64,000 nt of DNA from Microvelia longipes (taxonomy: Eukaryota > Arthropoda > Insecta > Hemiptera > Veliidae), in the NCBI GenBank assembly GCA_018340805.1, contig JACMZG010001911.1, forward strand, positions 32,987,214 to 33,051,213. The letters run 5' to 3'. Position 1 is the stretch's first letter; the number at the start of each line of letters is the position of its first letter. Positions 10,946 to 24,770 of this stretch are shown here, one piece after another. The notes beneath the pieces were generated by a model, which saw only the letters and a list, made by a program, of their open reading frames with translations, was not told the origin of the DNA and did no database searches. A program made the position numbers and the translations under genes.

Positions 10946-12499
10946 TATAAATACAATTTAAAATAAGGTAAATTACTATTTCACGCTATTAAACATATTC
11001 ATGTCCGTTTTAATTACATGTTAAGAGTAGAAACAAAGTCAAAATTATCAACAATATAATTAAGGTCTGCAAGCCGGGAAAATTTGACCAATTTAGTCCT
11101 TTCTCTGGTTTTAGATTTCCTTTATAGTCGAAACAGTAATACTATAATTCATAGTTAGCCCAGTAATGGTTATAATATTACAATTTGAAACTTAACTAAC
11201 TTCATAGATTCTCTGCATAGAATAGAAGGGACTGAAGCCTCCTCCCCATCCCTTCTAAAATATATGACACTTGCTTATTTTTATTTGCTTGCTTTTATAC
11301 TTGCTTATTATTATTTGCAACTGAACAGCTTATTTCAGTCAAAAGAAGTAAAAGTAAAAAAATAAGTTTTAAAACTGTATGACTTCTATTTAATACAGGA
11401 AACAAATTTAAGATAGAAATTGATAAGAACAGATAAGGAATGTTTCTAAACATTCTTCTAAAGTTCCATCTTTGTGCTTCAACGTGTCCTCATCAATATT
11501 CAGCTCACATTATATTCTCTTTTCTTAAATTTTTTTAAGAGATATGTACGATGTTTTCCATTCGACATTCAACATAAGCACTCAGGCTTACAAATAGCAC
11601 AAAAAGATTTTTATACATCGTTTATTAGGTGCAAAAGCGTAGTCACTTAGATGATATAAGTGGTTGTGAAATTTACACCTCCTGAAGAAAAATAAATATA
11701 AAATAATTTTACAATACAAATGTAACAAGTTATTAAAAGTGCTACAACAATAACGATGCTCGCTTTAAATTTCATGAATTTTAATTTAATAAAATAATAA
11801 AGAGTTAATTTTGCCAAGCAGCAAAGAATAAGTAATTAAATTCCTAATTCGACTTATATAGTGGTAGTGGCAATAGCAAAAAGACAACAAATAAACTATT
11901 TAAGCAAAAAAATAAAATGGAAAACAAAGTATATTTCTCAAACTTTGAGTTTAATAAATTTATTCAAACCGTCAATAGTAGTATTCACAAACTGAAACTG
12001 GATCATAAACGACCTAATTCGCTCTGAGATATTTCACTAATTATGACATTTTTAAAACAATAAAATAAACTTAAATTGTAAGACTGATGTTACACATCGT
12101 TTTGAACTCAATAATATTATACTATTGTTTGTAAGTACTGAGCCTAAATCATACTTTCAAATTGTAATCTGTATAAAAATTGACCTTATTAATTTTTGAA
12201 ACTCTAATATGTCGTTAGACATATAACTTATATATAAAAATCATGGTTTCAACAAATAAATTCAGAATTGGTTAATATTGCGGCAGCATGCTACTTAAAA
12301 AACAACTAATATAACGATCTGATACAGGAAAATGTATTATGTAAGGCTGCGATGTCACCTTAAAAGCGGTCCCTAACGACGACGCTGCTTAGCGGCCTTA
12401 TTTTATTAAAATAAAATATAATTTTTTGTAAAAAAGTAGACGCAACTACCAAATAGTTTTTCATAACACACCATGTTGTGGCTCAGCAAATAAAGTTGT
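10946..12499. other. Unassigned AT-rich DNA
   Basis: No coding sequence, RNA gene or tandem repeat recognised. Confidence 0.5.
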
Positions 12500-12978
<479 letters not shown>

Positions 12979-13087
12979 GTTTTTGTGACGTCATTAACCC
13001 GGTTTGCTGAGTCAGCGAAATTTTCAAAAAATCAGCAAAATACAGGGTTAATATTTTTTGCCGCGAAAAAGGTCAATATTTATAAGG
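12979..13087. repeat. Shared core module with CRE-like palindrome TGACGTCA
   Basis: 'tgacgtcattaacccggttt' begins at 12986, followed by 'gaaattttcaaaaaatcagc'. The TGACGTCA palindrome spans 12986-12993. The same module, reversed, is at 35995-36045 (TGACGTCA at 36030-36037) and in diverged form at 3205-3310, 56262-56335 and 60186-60250. Confidence 0.75.
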
Positions 13088-13445
13088 TTTTTGAGACGCT
13101 GAATCGAATGAAACCGGCCCGAAGTCGATACGACCACTCTAAGTGACCTAAAAATCGAAAAAACCATTGTAAATTACCAAAAAACCAAAATTTAGGTCGA
13201 TAAGAAATAAATTTTGAGTAGGGTGTCGTTTTCTATGTAATTTTGGGCGCTGAATCGAATGAAACCGGTCCGAAGACGATACGACCACTTTAAGTTACCA
13301 AAAAGTCGAAAAAACCACAAAAAATATTGAAAACCAACATTACGGTCGTTGAAAATTAAATTTCGAGTAGGGTGTCGTTTTCAATGTTTTTTGGGCCTCT
13401 GAGTTGAATGGCAGTGGTCCGGAGTCAATACGACCACTCAAACTC
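13088..13445 (+). repeat. About 150-bp tandem repeat, 2.3 copies
   Basis: 'gctgaatcgaatgaaaccgg' followed by 'cgaag.cgatacgaccact' occurs at 13096 and 13249, and a shortened, diverged copy starts at about 13397 ('ctgagttgaatggcagtgg'). Each full copy ends in 'gagtagggtgtcgtttt'. Non-coding. Confidence 0.9.
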
Positions 13446-13672
13446 AGGGTACCTTGGTTCACATCCTGGAAGGGTCGATAATTTTTTATCGTTTTTTTTT
13501 TTTTACTAAATATAAGTTTACAACTAGAAAATAATTCTGGCGCGGTGGTCCGCATGTCGGCGAATTTCCTTTGGATGCGAGCTATCAAACCCAGAGTACC
13601 TGGGTTCAATTCCTAGTAGGGACAATAATTTTTTATCGTTTTTTTACCTAATATAAGTTTACAACTACTAAA
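13446..13672 (+). repeat. Tandem tRNA-like SINE units, period about 141 bp
   Basis: One complete unit starts with the A-box-like TGGCGCGGTGG (13538-13548). It has a B-box-like GGTTCAATTCC about 65 bp downstream in 'acctgggttcaattcctag', then 'gggacaataattttttatcg', a T-run and 'tataagtttacaact'. The preceding partial unit has 'ccttggttcacatcctggaa' and the same tail, so the tail block recurs at 13511 and 13652. A-box and B-box spacing and the T-rich end fit a Pol III-type SINE. Internal promoter activity is inferred only. Confidence 0.7.
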
Positions 13673-14170
13673 TAAATAATTCCGGCGCGGTTGTCCGCTG
13701 TCGGGCGAATTTCATTTAGAATGCGTGTTTCCGTGCTAAACAACCCATATCTTGCTTATGCAAGAACCATGCCCATTGCGTGGTTCCGGTTCATGCTGTC
13801 AAGCACTGCTCGTAACTCATTTTGTCTGTATTTTCCAAAGGAAATGCGCTAAAACCTTTAAAGATAACTGACTAAGCTTAAAGATAAGTAACTAAGCTTT
13901 AAACTAGTGCAAATAATAGTGCGTACTTTTAATTTTAGAGGCATAGTTTTGTACAGCCAACTGGATAATTATGCGCATTTCCTTTGGAAAATACAGACAA
14001 AATGAGTTACGAGCAGTGCTTGACAGCATGAACCGGAACCACGCAATGGGCATGGTTCTTGCATAAGCAAGATATGGGTTGTTTAGCACGGAAACACGCA
14101 TTCTAAATGAAATTCGCCCGACAGCGGACAACCGCGCCGGAATTATTTATTTAGTAGTTGTAAACTTATA
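13652..14170. repeat. Perfect 198-bp inverted repeat with 123-bp spacer
   Basis: Arms 13652-13849 and 13973-14170 are reverse complements at every position I compared. Each arm holds the SINE-like head (GGCGCGG...GTCCGC...GGGCGAATTTC), an inner stretch with 'catatcttgcttatgcaaga', and the inverted terminal motif 'ccaaaggaaatgcgc'. The spacer 13850-13972 contains a near-duplication of 'aaagataa.tgactaagctt'. Perfect identity suggests a very recent fold-back event or an assembly/library artefact. Confidence 0.95.
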
Positions 14171-14183
14171 TAATGTAAAAGGC

Positions 14184-14245
14184 ACGGAAACACGTATCCA
14201 AATGAAATTCGCCCGACATGCGGACCACCGCGCCAGAATTTTTTA
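14184..14245 (-). repeat. Rep-B/SINE head fragment
   Basis: The reverse complement reads 'tctggcgcggtggtccgcat' then 'gtcgggcgaatttcatttgg', matching 13535-13580 and 36691-36735. It lies directly beyond the right arm of the 198-bp inverted repeat. Confidence 0.85.
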
Positions 14246-16460
14246 TTACAAAAAATTAATATTAAATTCCAATGTTATATGTTAAATAGAGCTTTGAAGT
14301 AAAAAAAAATATCTTTAACTGAAACTATTAACTAAAACTAATTTAACTTTACGATGATAATTTAAGCTTTGCAGTTTTCAGAACAAATCAGAGTTCAGGG
14401 TTCTTGGCAAAGATAAACATACTAAAACTATCTGATATTCCCCATAATTAGAAATTTATAAAGCTGTTTCTGCTTGTAATACTACATCTTTGTTGATCTA
14501 CTTTTATTAGACGCAATAAAAGTCACACGATATAATTAATATAAAATTAAGCAGTGTATTTAATATATAAATATTAATCCACTATATTTAATATGAATAT
14601 TTATTTCTTGATATTATCACTACATACATTTGTCCTAAGTAATTTTACAAAGCAATCATAGTAGAACGTATTATTGGCAGTCTATAAAAACAAAAAGTAT
14701 TATAGACTAATATTTCAAGTTTGTTATTGCTAAAGTACAGAAAAACCCTAGTTCGCCTACCTAAGCTAAATTATTAAGGCTAAAATTATTAATAAATAAT
14801 ATACTCAAGACATAAACCATCTAAGCAAGGCAGCACGCACTAACAGCAGTTTACTATAACATTGAGCTATAGATAAAATTAAAGTTTAAATAGAGGGGGA
14901 GATCAAGAAAAATAAACTAAAAAAAATAGATTGATTGTAATGTATATTATTGTAATATAAGCCAATAATAAATACGGGCCTACGGCCCTTACCTAAGCGC
15001 TTGAGCCAATCGGTCGTGGATAAAAGCCTCTTGTTTAAATACACGAATTATGAGCGATCTACTTTTTAGACTTTGATGATTTGACTATTGTTGACAAGAT
15101 TGTGTTACACAAACAGGGACATGTATGTAAAACAATGTATATAAATAAAAAAAGTATATAAACTTTTCCTAATATACTTAAATAATTTTCCCTAAAGTGA
15201 AACAGCTCATTAAAATTTAAACCACATTACATACGAAACCAAAAACTTTTAAAGTTATTCAGATTTTTTCATTATTCTTCTTTTCTTTTATTTTTGCATT
15301 TATATTATTTTAAAATTTCTAATTTTAAGTTTGTAAGAAAACATGAGCACCAAAAACTTTAAAAAAGCAAAAAATAAAACAATTTAATTATTCCTCATTA
15401 TAATATGATTTAAAAACATTAGTTTCATAAAAAATAAATAAAACATAAGCCTGTTATTTTAAACAAAAATTAAGTTAAACATTTTTAAGTATATTTTAAA
15501 AGGAATAAATTGTGTTTATTAACATTTAGATCCTTTTGAAAAAACTTTACTAACTTAACTTTATTTAACATAATAAAAATTTACTATCACACTCTAAATA
15601 GTTAAGTTAATATATTGCAGTCTATTTGAAATTTTTTATGGCAAAAAATAGATTGGTTGTAATGTATATTATTGTAATAATAATAATAATAAGGTGGATT
15701 CAACTCTTAACGTTGTAATTTATTTATATTTAGATTAGCTACAATTTTGACAATCTATTAGTTAAACTCTTTCCTCAAACTTCTTTAGTAACATTTGAAG
15801 TTTTTCTTTATTTTCGTTTCGGCATTTTTTCATTAGAAAATGGAGAATAAACAGAAATTGTGGAGTTTAAAACTTTTAAAGGAAAATACCTAAAATAAAT
15901 TGTATTAAAACATGAACTAAATAAAGAAACACTTAAACTGTTTTATGTTTTGAAGTATTAAAGGTAATAGTCTTCATTCCATCCTAAATTGTCTGGAGAA
16001 AAAATCTGTTCAAACAGGATTATTTTTATTTCAGTTTTTTTGTGGTGCAGAAAGCAATAGATTTTGTGAAACAGTAACAAGAGAATCAATTTTGAATATA
16101 TAAACTTTTTCGACTTACAAAGCACCAAGAAAAAAAAGGAAAATAAAAAATAAAGGAAAACACAAATATAGTCCTAAAAATATATAAATAAATGACATAG
16201 GTTATTGTCTGTTAATAAATAAATAAATTATTTTCAAAGATTGAAATATATAGACTTGAAAAAAGATTTTCAATATTCTGATTAACAAGAATGGGCCTGA
16301 AAGTCATGTAAACTTTTAAGGTATAGTTTAAGTGATAAGAAAATTTAAGTAAGTAATTAAGATATTATAATTTAATTATTGAATATGAATTATTAAATAT
16401 AAAACAACAGTTCAGCGTTTTATTTACGAATTTTAAATATTAAAATCCTTATTTATTTTA
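14246..16460. other. AT-rich DNA with minor repeats
   Basis: No gene recognised. A roughly 38-bp direct repeat starting 'aaaaaatagatt.attgtaat' occurs near 14925 and again at 15645. The minus-strand partner of the 8260-8372 repeat is at 15062-15220. Confidence 0.5.
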
Positions 16461-16890
16461 TCTAGAGGTACGGCCGTGCCCCAGCCAAGTCATTCTTGGC
16501 TGAGGTACTAGTTTCACATCCAAGACTGATACTGGCAAACCTTTTTTCCCGAATCGATTCCAAGCATTATGTGACGTTATATTTTGTACTGATATCGGAG
16601 ATTCCAAAAGTTATGGTTTTGTTCCGAAATTTTAAAAATATTCAAGTATTTAATTTTAAGTATTTAATTAAGTATTTATGTTTATTTTGCTAAATTCATA
16701 TTTTGGAGGTTTCCCTTATATTTAGAGGCAGTCCTACTTCTATTATTAGTTTTATTTTATTTTGGGTATTTTTATTGAGTTTCAGTTCATAAATATAGTG
16801 ACGCCTACGAAGTGGAGACGTGGCCGGTAAAAAATAACCTTCTTTTTGGTTAGGCTCCGGGTGGCTTCAGCCCCCGGGCCAATGTGTTAA
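16461..16890. other. Two small GC-richer islands with hairpins
   Basis: 'agccaagtcattcttggct' (16482-16500) is a perfect short hairpin. Around 16800-16885 there is a GC-richer block with 'gacgcctacgaagtggagac' and a 'ccgggtggcttcagcccccgg' stem-loop. No coding content or family recognised; it could be the end of an unrecognised element. Confidence 0.5.
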
Positions 16891-19285
<2,395 letters not shown>

Positions 19286-19926
19286 CAGGGTGGAACATTT
19301 CAGATGCACACCCCCTGCTAAAATGGTTAAAAATGGAGATAGAGAGTCGGGAAAAGTCTCCACCCCTAGGTAATCGACCTCAGTGACCTCAAATATGTCA
19401 TTATTTTTTGGTAACTATTTGGCAAATATGGTAATTTTATTACCCAAAATAGTAATTCCTCGGTAACTTTAAAAAGTTAAATTAGAGCATACCATGATAT
19501 GAACATTTTTGAAAACTACATTATGTTCTGAGAAATTTGATACCAATATCATAAAATTCCGGTAATTTTTCTACGACCTATTGTGTAACATACATACAAA
19601 CTTTTATGCTTGAAAATTATTATATTTTTGGAACAACAAAATGCACACCCCTGCTAAAATGGTTAAAAATGGAGATAGAGAGTCGGGAAAAGTCTCCACC
19701 CCTAGGTAATCGACCTCAGTGACCTCAAATATGTCATTATTTTTTTGGTAACTATTTGGCAAATATGGTAATTTTATTACCCAAATAGTAATTCCTCGGT
19801 AACTTTAAAAAGTTAAATTAGAGCATACCATGATATGAACATTTTTGAAAACTACATTATGTTCTGAGAAATTTGATACCAATATCATAAAATTCCGGTA
19901 ATTTTTCTACGACCTATTGTGTAACA
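19286..19926 (+). repeat. Left TIR array: two copies of a 337-bp unit
   Basis: Units start at 19303 and 19641 ('atgcacaccccctgctaaaa'; the second lacks one or two C). Each contains 'ggagatagagagtcgggaaa', 'cctaggtaatcgacctca', 'ggtaactttaaaaagttaaa' and 'ctacgacctattgtgtaaca'. The first unit is preceded by the terminal 17 bases of the transposon, the second by 'tttttggaacaacaaa'. The second is interrupted by the 19927-20222 insertion. Confidence 0.95.
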
Positions 19927-20222
19927 GATTTTTTAAATGATAATTTAGATAACTATGAAGTCAACCTTAAAATTAAAAAACCTAATCCTGAATAGTGGAT
20001 AGTTTTATGTTGCATGTTTTTATTATTGGTTTTTTCGTATTTATTTTATTTAAAAAAGGCTGTTTTTAAGTAAGAACAGTATTTTGTTATACATTGATAT
20101 TATTTGTGAATAGCACTTTAAGGATTGTATAGTTTTTTTATATGTATTTAATTTGTCATTTATTTAATTCCTGTAAAAGGTCAAAAAATAAAGATATTTA
20201 TTTAAATATTTATTTATTTATT
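19927..20222 (+). mobile_element. Short LINE 3'-end insertion inside the left TIR
   Basis: About 296 bp interrupts the 337-bp unit. The TIR sequence 'gtgtaacatacatac' is split, and 'taaca' is present on both sides (19922-19926 and 20223-20227), giving a likely 5-bp target-site duplication. The insert ends with AATAAA (about 20192) and an ATTT-type simple tail, as expected for a 5'-truncated non-LTR retrotransposon on the plus strand. No coding sequence remains; the family is not identified. Confidence 0.65.
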
Positions 20223-21019
20223 TAACATACATACACACTGTTATGTTTGAAAAATTGCCAGAAGGGGTAATAAATTTATTTTTACTAGTAACTTACATAT
20301 TATTAACTCTTGAAGAATAATTTTATTATGTTCGGATAAATTTGTTGTGTTTTTATTTTTTTAAAATGGTTTCTTAAATATTATTATAAGGTAATAGTTT
20401 TTACTCAACTAGAAAGGGAAGGACTCTTTACCTCGAGGTCCAGTTGGAAAATTGAGTTTAAGTAGAAACGTTATTAAGGAATTGGTAACGTTCCTTAATT
20501 GGTAACTTTTGCTTGGACTTTTACGTATCACATTGATGTTAATACTCCCTGATTTAAATTATCGATTTCATTTGATGAAACTTCATTTGCTGTTTGCTAA
20601 AACATTTTCAACAACCGAATGCAAGGCTAGTTAAAAACAACAACAAAAAATATTTGGCGCGAAGGTGATCCTAATCAAAATTAGGATAGACATTTTTTTG
20701 GCTGCTTGTTTTATTTATTTGCAATATTTATTGATAAAGATATAAGTAAACTTAGGAAATCTTATTGAGATAAGGAATGTAATGTTTACTTTCAGTCGCT
20801 ATTTTTATAAACTAATTTACTAGACCCAACAAAATAAATTTAACGCTTTATAATTAATTGACCCTTGTTCTTGTTTTTAAATACCTAATAAATACTTTTG
20901 ATAATAAATAAATTGTTTTATATGAGAAAAATAATTTAATCTTTCATCAGACTCTGTTGAAAGAGGTTTGTTCACTTTTTTTATACATTTTGCTCTTCAC
21001 TTTTGTGCATCTTTTTATC

Positions 21020-22089
21020 ATGCCTTCTTACTCAAGTATTGAGTTTAGAGACATGCTTGTTGTGTATGGAGAAGCTAGATTAAGTGGAAGAGCTGCAGCT
21101 CGAATATATCGAGAGCGGTATCCTGATCGGCGCCATCCTCACCGGCAGTTGTTTCGCCGCTTATACGAGAGATCGGGTATAAGTGGTGCATTTGCTGGGC
21201 ATACGAACCAAAATAGACCACGGCCTTCCCGCAACGACAACCTTGTTACTGGTGTTTTGGCATACGTTGCGGCTTATCCTCATGCTAGCAGCAGGGAGAT
21301 AGCTGAGGAATGTGGTAGCAACCACACTACCATCCAGCGAATTCTTCGTGGAAATGAATTTCATCCTTTTAAAATACATCTTCACCAGGCTCTCACCCCA
21401 GGTGACTACGTTAAAAGGATGGAGTTTTGTGAGTGGGCCGAAGAGAAGCTGGAGGCAGATAACACGTTTTTTAGTAAACGAGTGCTATGGACTGACGAGG
21501 CTACATTTTTCAGCGATGGTAGTGTAAATAGACACAATTTACACTATTATAGCGATGTGAACCCTCACTGGCTGAGAGAAGTGGATTCTCAACACCGGTG
21601 GTCTGTTAACACCTGGTGTGGGATCATCAGTGGCCAGATAATTGGTCCATATTTTTTTGACAGAGCGCTTAATGGAAGAATGTTTTTAGATTTTCTGGAA
21701 AATGAACTTCCAGTACTCACTGAGCACCTTCCAATGCGTCTTCGTCAATCAATGTGGATCCAACTTGATGGTGCGCCGGCTCACTTCTCTCGGGGAGTTA
21801 GGGAGCACTTGGATCAGGAGTTTCATAGAAGATGGATAGGCCGAGGAGGTACATGTGCATGGCCCCTAGATCTCCGGATCTTACACCCTTGGATTTTTAC
21901 CTTTGGGGCCGTCTTAAAGATATGGTTTATAAGGAGAGACCAACAACTCCAGAAAATATGAAGAGGCTAATAAGAAATGCCATTTCCTCACTATCCCGCC
22001 GCGAGATAAATTTAGCCCTAAGATCATTTAGCAATAGAATCAGACGATGTCAGCAAGAAAATGGGCAACACTTTGAACACCTTTCCTGA
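21020..22089 (+). pseudogene. DD41D Tc1/mariner-family transposase, one frameshift
   Basis: Start chosen at the ATG of 'MPSYSSIEFRDML'; the upstream in-frame extension begins at TTG and is hydrophobic UTR-like sequence. The N-terminal helix-turn-helix region includes 'LSGRAAARIYRERYPDRRHP' and a second HTH ('SSREIAEECGSNHTTIQRIL'). The catalytic domain has D1 in 'VLWTDEATF', D2 in 'WIQLDGAPAHF' and D3 in 'SPDLTPLDFYLWG', with 41 residues between D2 and D3 once the frame is followed. A one-base loss near 21863 in a C run ('tggcccctag') shifts the frame between 'CAWP' and 'RSPDLT'. The product would be about 356 residues and ends '..QHFEHLS'. It would excise and integrate the element at TA sites. 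DD41D spacing is known from rosa/visitor-type elements; exact family not determined. Confidence 0.93.
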
Positions 22090-22199
22090 AATAACCTAAA
22101 TTTCTTAATCCTTTCCTATATCTTATATCTAGTAATCCTAGACCTCTCCTCAAATCCTATCTAAGTCCTAAATTATTATTTATTCTAAAGTTATTAACC

Positions 22200-22868
22200 T
22201 ATCTATAAAGTTTACCTTATCCATCTACTCCCCTCCCCCAAATCTCTTCAAAAACTAATTTATAACTATCTAATCTATCTCAAATATCACATCTATCTAC
22301 TCCCTCCCCAAATCTATTTAAAAACTAATTTATAACTATCTAATCTATCTCAAACATCACATCTATCTACTCCCCCCCCCCCAAATCTCTTCAAAAACTA
22401 ATTTATAACTATCTAATCTATCTCAAATATCACATCTATCTACTCCCTCCCCAAATCTATTTAAAAACTAATTTATAACTATCTAATCTATCTCAAACAT
22501 CACCTATCTACTCCCCCCCCCCAAATATCTTCAAAAACTAATTTATAACTATCTAATCTATCTCAATATCACATCTATCCCCCCCCCCCAAATCTATACA
22601 AAAAAATAATTTAAAACTATTTAATCTATCTCAAATATGACATCTATCTACTCCCCCCCCAAATCTATACAAAAAATAATTTAAAACTATTTAATCTATC
22701 TCAAATATGACATCTATCTACTCCCCCCCCCCAAATCTACTCAAAAATTATTTATAGGTATCTAATCTATCTCAAATATCACATCTATCTACAACCCCAC
22801 CCCCCTCCATCCCAAATAATCTACTCAAAAACTTATTTCTAACTCTCTAATCTATAACTCTATCTGCT
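22200..22868. repeat. 70-bp minisatellite with poly(C) runs
   Basis: About nine units. The marker 'taatctatctcaa' recurs at 22271, 22341, 22414, 22484, 22554, 22622, 22692 and 22763 (spacing 68-73). Each unit has a CTCCC/C-run of up to 10 bases followed by 'aaatct' and 'aactaatttataac'. It lies between the transposase stop and the right TIR array, within the transposon. Confidence 0.95.
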
Positions 22869-22871
22869 ATG

Positions 22872-24529
22872 AATGTATGTTACACAATAGGTCGTAGAAA
22901 AATTACCGGAATTTTATGATATTGGTATCAAATTTCTCAGAACATAATGTAGTTTTCAAAAATGTTCATATCATGGTATGCTCTAATTTAACTTTTTAAA
23001 GTTACCGAGGAATTACTATTTTGGGTAATAAAATTACCATATTTGCCAAATAGTTACCAAAAAATAATGACATATTTGAGGTCACTGAGGTCGATTACCT
23101 AGGGGTGGAGACTTTTCCCGACTCTCTATCTCCATTTTTAACCATTTTAGCAGGGGGTGTGCATTTTGTTGTTCCAAAAATATGGTAATTTTAAAGCATA
23201 AAAGTGTGTATGTATGTTACACAAATAGGTCGTAGAAAAATTACCGGATTTTATGATATTGGTACCAAATTTCTCAGAACATAATGTAGTTTTCAAAAAT
23301 GTTCATATCATGGTATGCTCTAATTTAACTTTTTAAAGTTACCGAGGAATTACTATTTTGGGTAATAAAATTACCATATTTGCCAAATAGTTACCAAAAA
23401 AATAATGACATATTTGAGGTCACTGAGGTCGATTACCTAGGGGTGGAGACTTTTCCCGACTCTCTATCTCCATTTTTAACCATTTTAGCAGGGGGTGTGC
23501 ATTTTGTTGTTCCAAAATATAATAATTTTCAAGCATAAAAGTGTGTATGTATGTTTACAATAGGTCGTAGAAAAATTACCGGAGTTTTATGATATTGGTA
23601 TCAAACTTCTCAGAACATAATAAGGTTTTAAAAATGTTCATATCATGGTATGCTCTAATTTAACTTTTTAAAGTTACCGAGGAATTACTATTTTGGGTAA
23701 TAAAATTACCATATTTGCCAAATAGTTACCAAAAAATAATGACATATTTGAGGTCACTGAGGTCAATTACCTAGGGGTGGAGACTTTTCCCGACTCTCTA
23801 TCTTTATTTTTAACCATTTTAGCAGGGGGTGTGCATTTTGTTGTTCCAAAAATATGGTAATTTTAAAGCATAAAAGTGTGTATGTATGTTACACAATAGG
23901 TCGTAGAAAAATTACCGGAGTTTTATGATATTGGTACCAAATTTCTCAGAACATAATGTAGTTTTCAAAAATGTTCATATCATGGTATGCTCTAATTTAA
24001 CTTTTTAAAGTTACCGAGGAATTACTATTTTGGGTAATAAAATTACCATATTTGCCAAATAGTTACCAAAAAATAATGACATATTTGAGGTCACTGAGGT
24101 CGATTACCTAGGGGTGGAGACTTTTCCCGACTCTCTATCTCCATTTTTAACCATTTTAGCAGGGGGTGTGCATTTTGTTGTTCCAAAAATATAATAATTT
24201 TCAAGCATAAAAGTGTGTATGTATGTTACACAATAGGTCGTAGAAAAATTACCGGAATTTTATGATATTGGTATCAAATTTCTCAGAACATAATGTAGTT
24301 TTCAAAAATGTTCATATCATGGTATGCTCTAATTTAACTTTTTAAAGTTACCGAGAAATTACTATTTTGGGTAATAAAATTACCATATTTGCCAAATAGT
24401 TACCAAAAAAATAATGACATATTTGAGGTCACTGTGGTCGATTACCTAGGGGTGGAGACTTTTCCCGACTCTCTATCTCCATTTTTAACCATTTTAGCAG
24501 GGGGTGTGCATCTGAAATGTTCCACCCTG
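22872..24529 (-). repeat. Right TIR array: five copies of the 337-bp unit
   Basis: Reverse complement of the left array. The marker 'gtcgtagaaaaattaccgg' occurs at 22891, 23229, 23564, 23900 and 24237, spaced 335-338. The first four copies are linked by 'cattttgttgttccaaaa'; only the last carries the true terminus 'tctgaaatgttccaccctg'. Copies differ by scattered single-base changes, so they are not all products of one duplication. Confidence 0.97.
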
Positions 24530-24624
24530 TATATATGATCAATAAGTGTACATTTCTTAAAGAAATCACCGGCCCCCCTCAATCCCCCCCATAACCACAA
24601 ACCTTGTTGGGGTCTTTTTAACCC

Positions 24625-24770
24625 CAGAGTTATGAGTTTTTCGTTATAATAAATACAAACATCATTTAAGCTTTCAACCGTATGATTAGGTCTCTCACAA
24701 AAAACGCTTAATAAAAAACAAAATCAGTTAATAGAAAGAAACAAACAGGGTATATAATTATATCTAGACC
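24625..24770 (-). mobile_element. Penelope-like element 3'-end fragment
   Basis: Matches 40328-40470: 'gttatgag', 'aataaataaaacaacattta', 'agctttc.accgtat', 'aaaactaaa.ccgttaa', 'agaaagaaaca', 'gggtat'. At the other locus this sequence lies downstream of a GIY-YIG reading frame, so this is read as the 3' part of the same family on the minus strand. Confidence 0.7.

Larger units (their letters stand above)
19286..24529 (+). mobile_element. 5.24-kb Tc1/mariner-type (DD41D) transposon with arrayed TIRs
   Basis: The left end CAGGGTGGAACATTTCAGAT at 19286 is exactly matched by its reverse complement ending at 24529. Both ends are flanked by the TA dinucleotide (19284-19285, 24530-24531). Between them lie two 337-bp subterminal units (left), an inserted LINE tail, a transposase gene with one frameshift, a 70-bp minisatellite, and five inverted 337-bp units (right). 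Tc1/mariner elements are usually 1.3-2.5 kb, so this one is enlarged mainly by its arrays. The single frameshift makes autonomy doubtful unless it is a sequencing error. Confidence 0.95.

Noticed and set aside
13446..13672. Functional tRNA gene
   Set aside because: A- and B-box-like motifs are present, but the arms between them do not give a convincing cloverleaf, and a T-rich SINE-like tail follows. Called SINE-like instead.
20957..21019. N-terminal extension of the transposase
   Set aside because: It begins at TTG, not ATG, and gives a hydrophobic leader not expected for this family. The ATG at 21020 fits the start of the conserved region.
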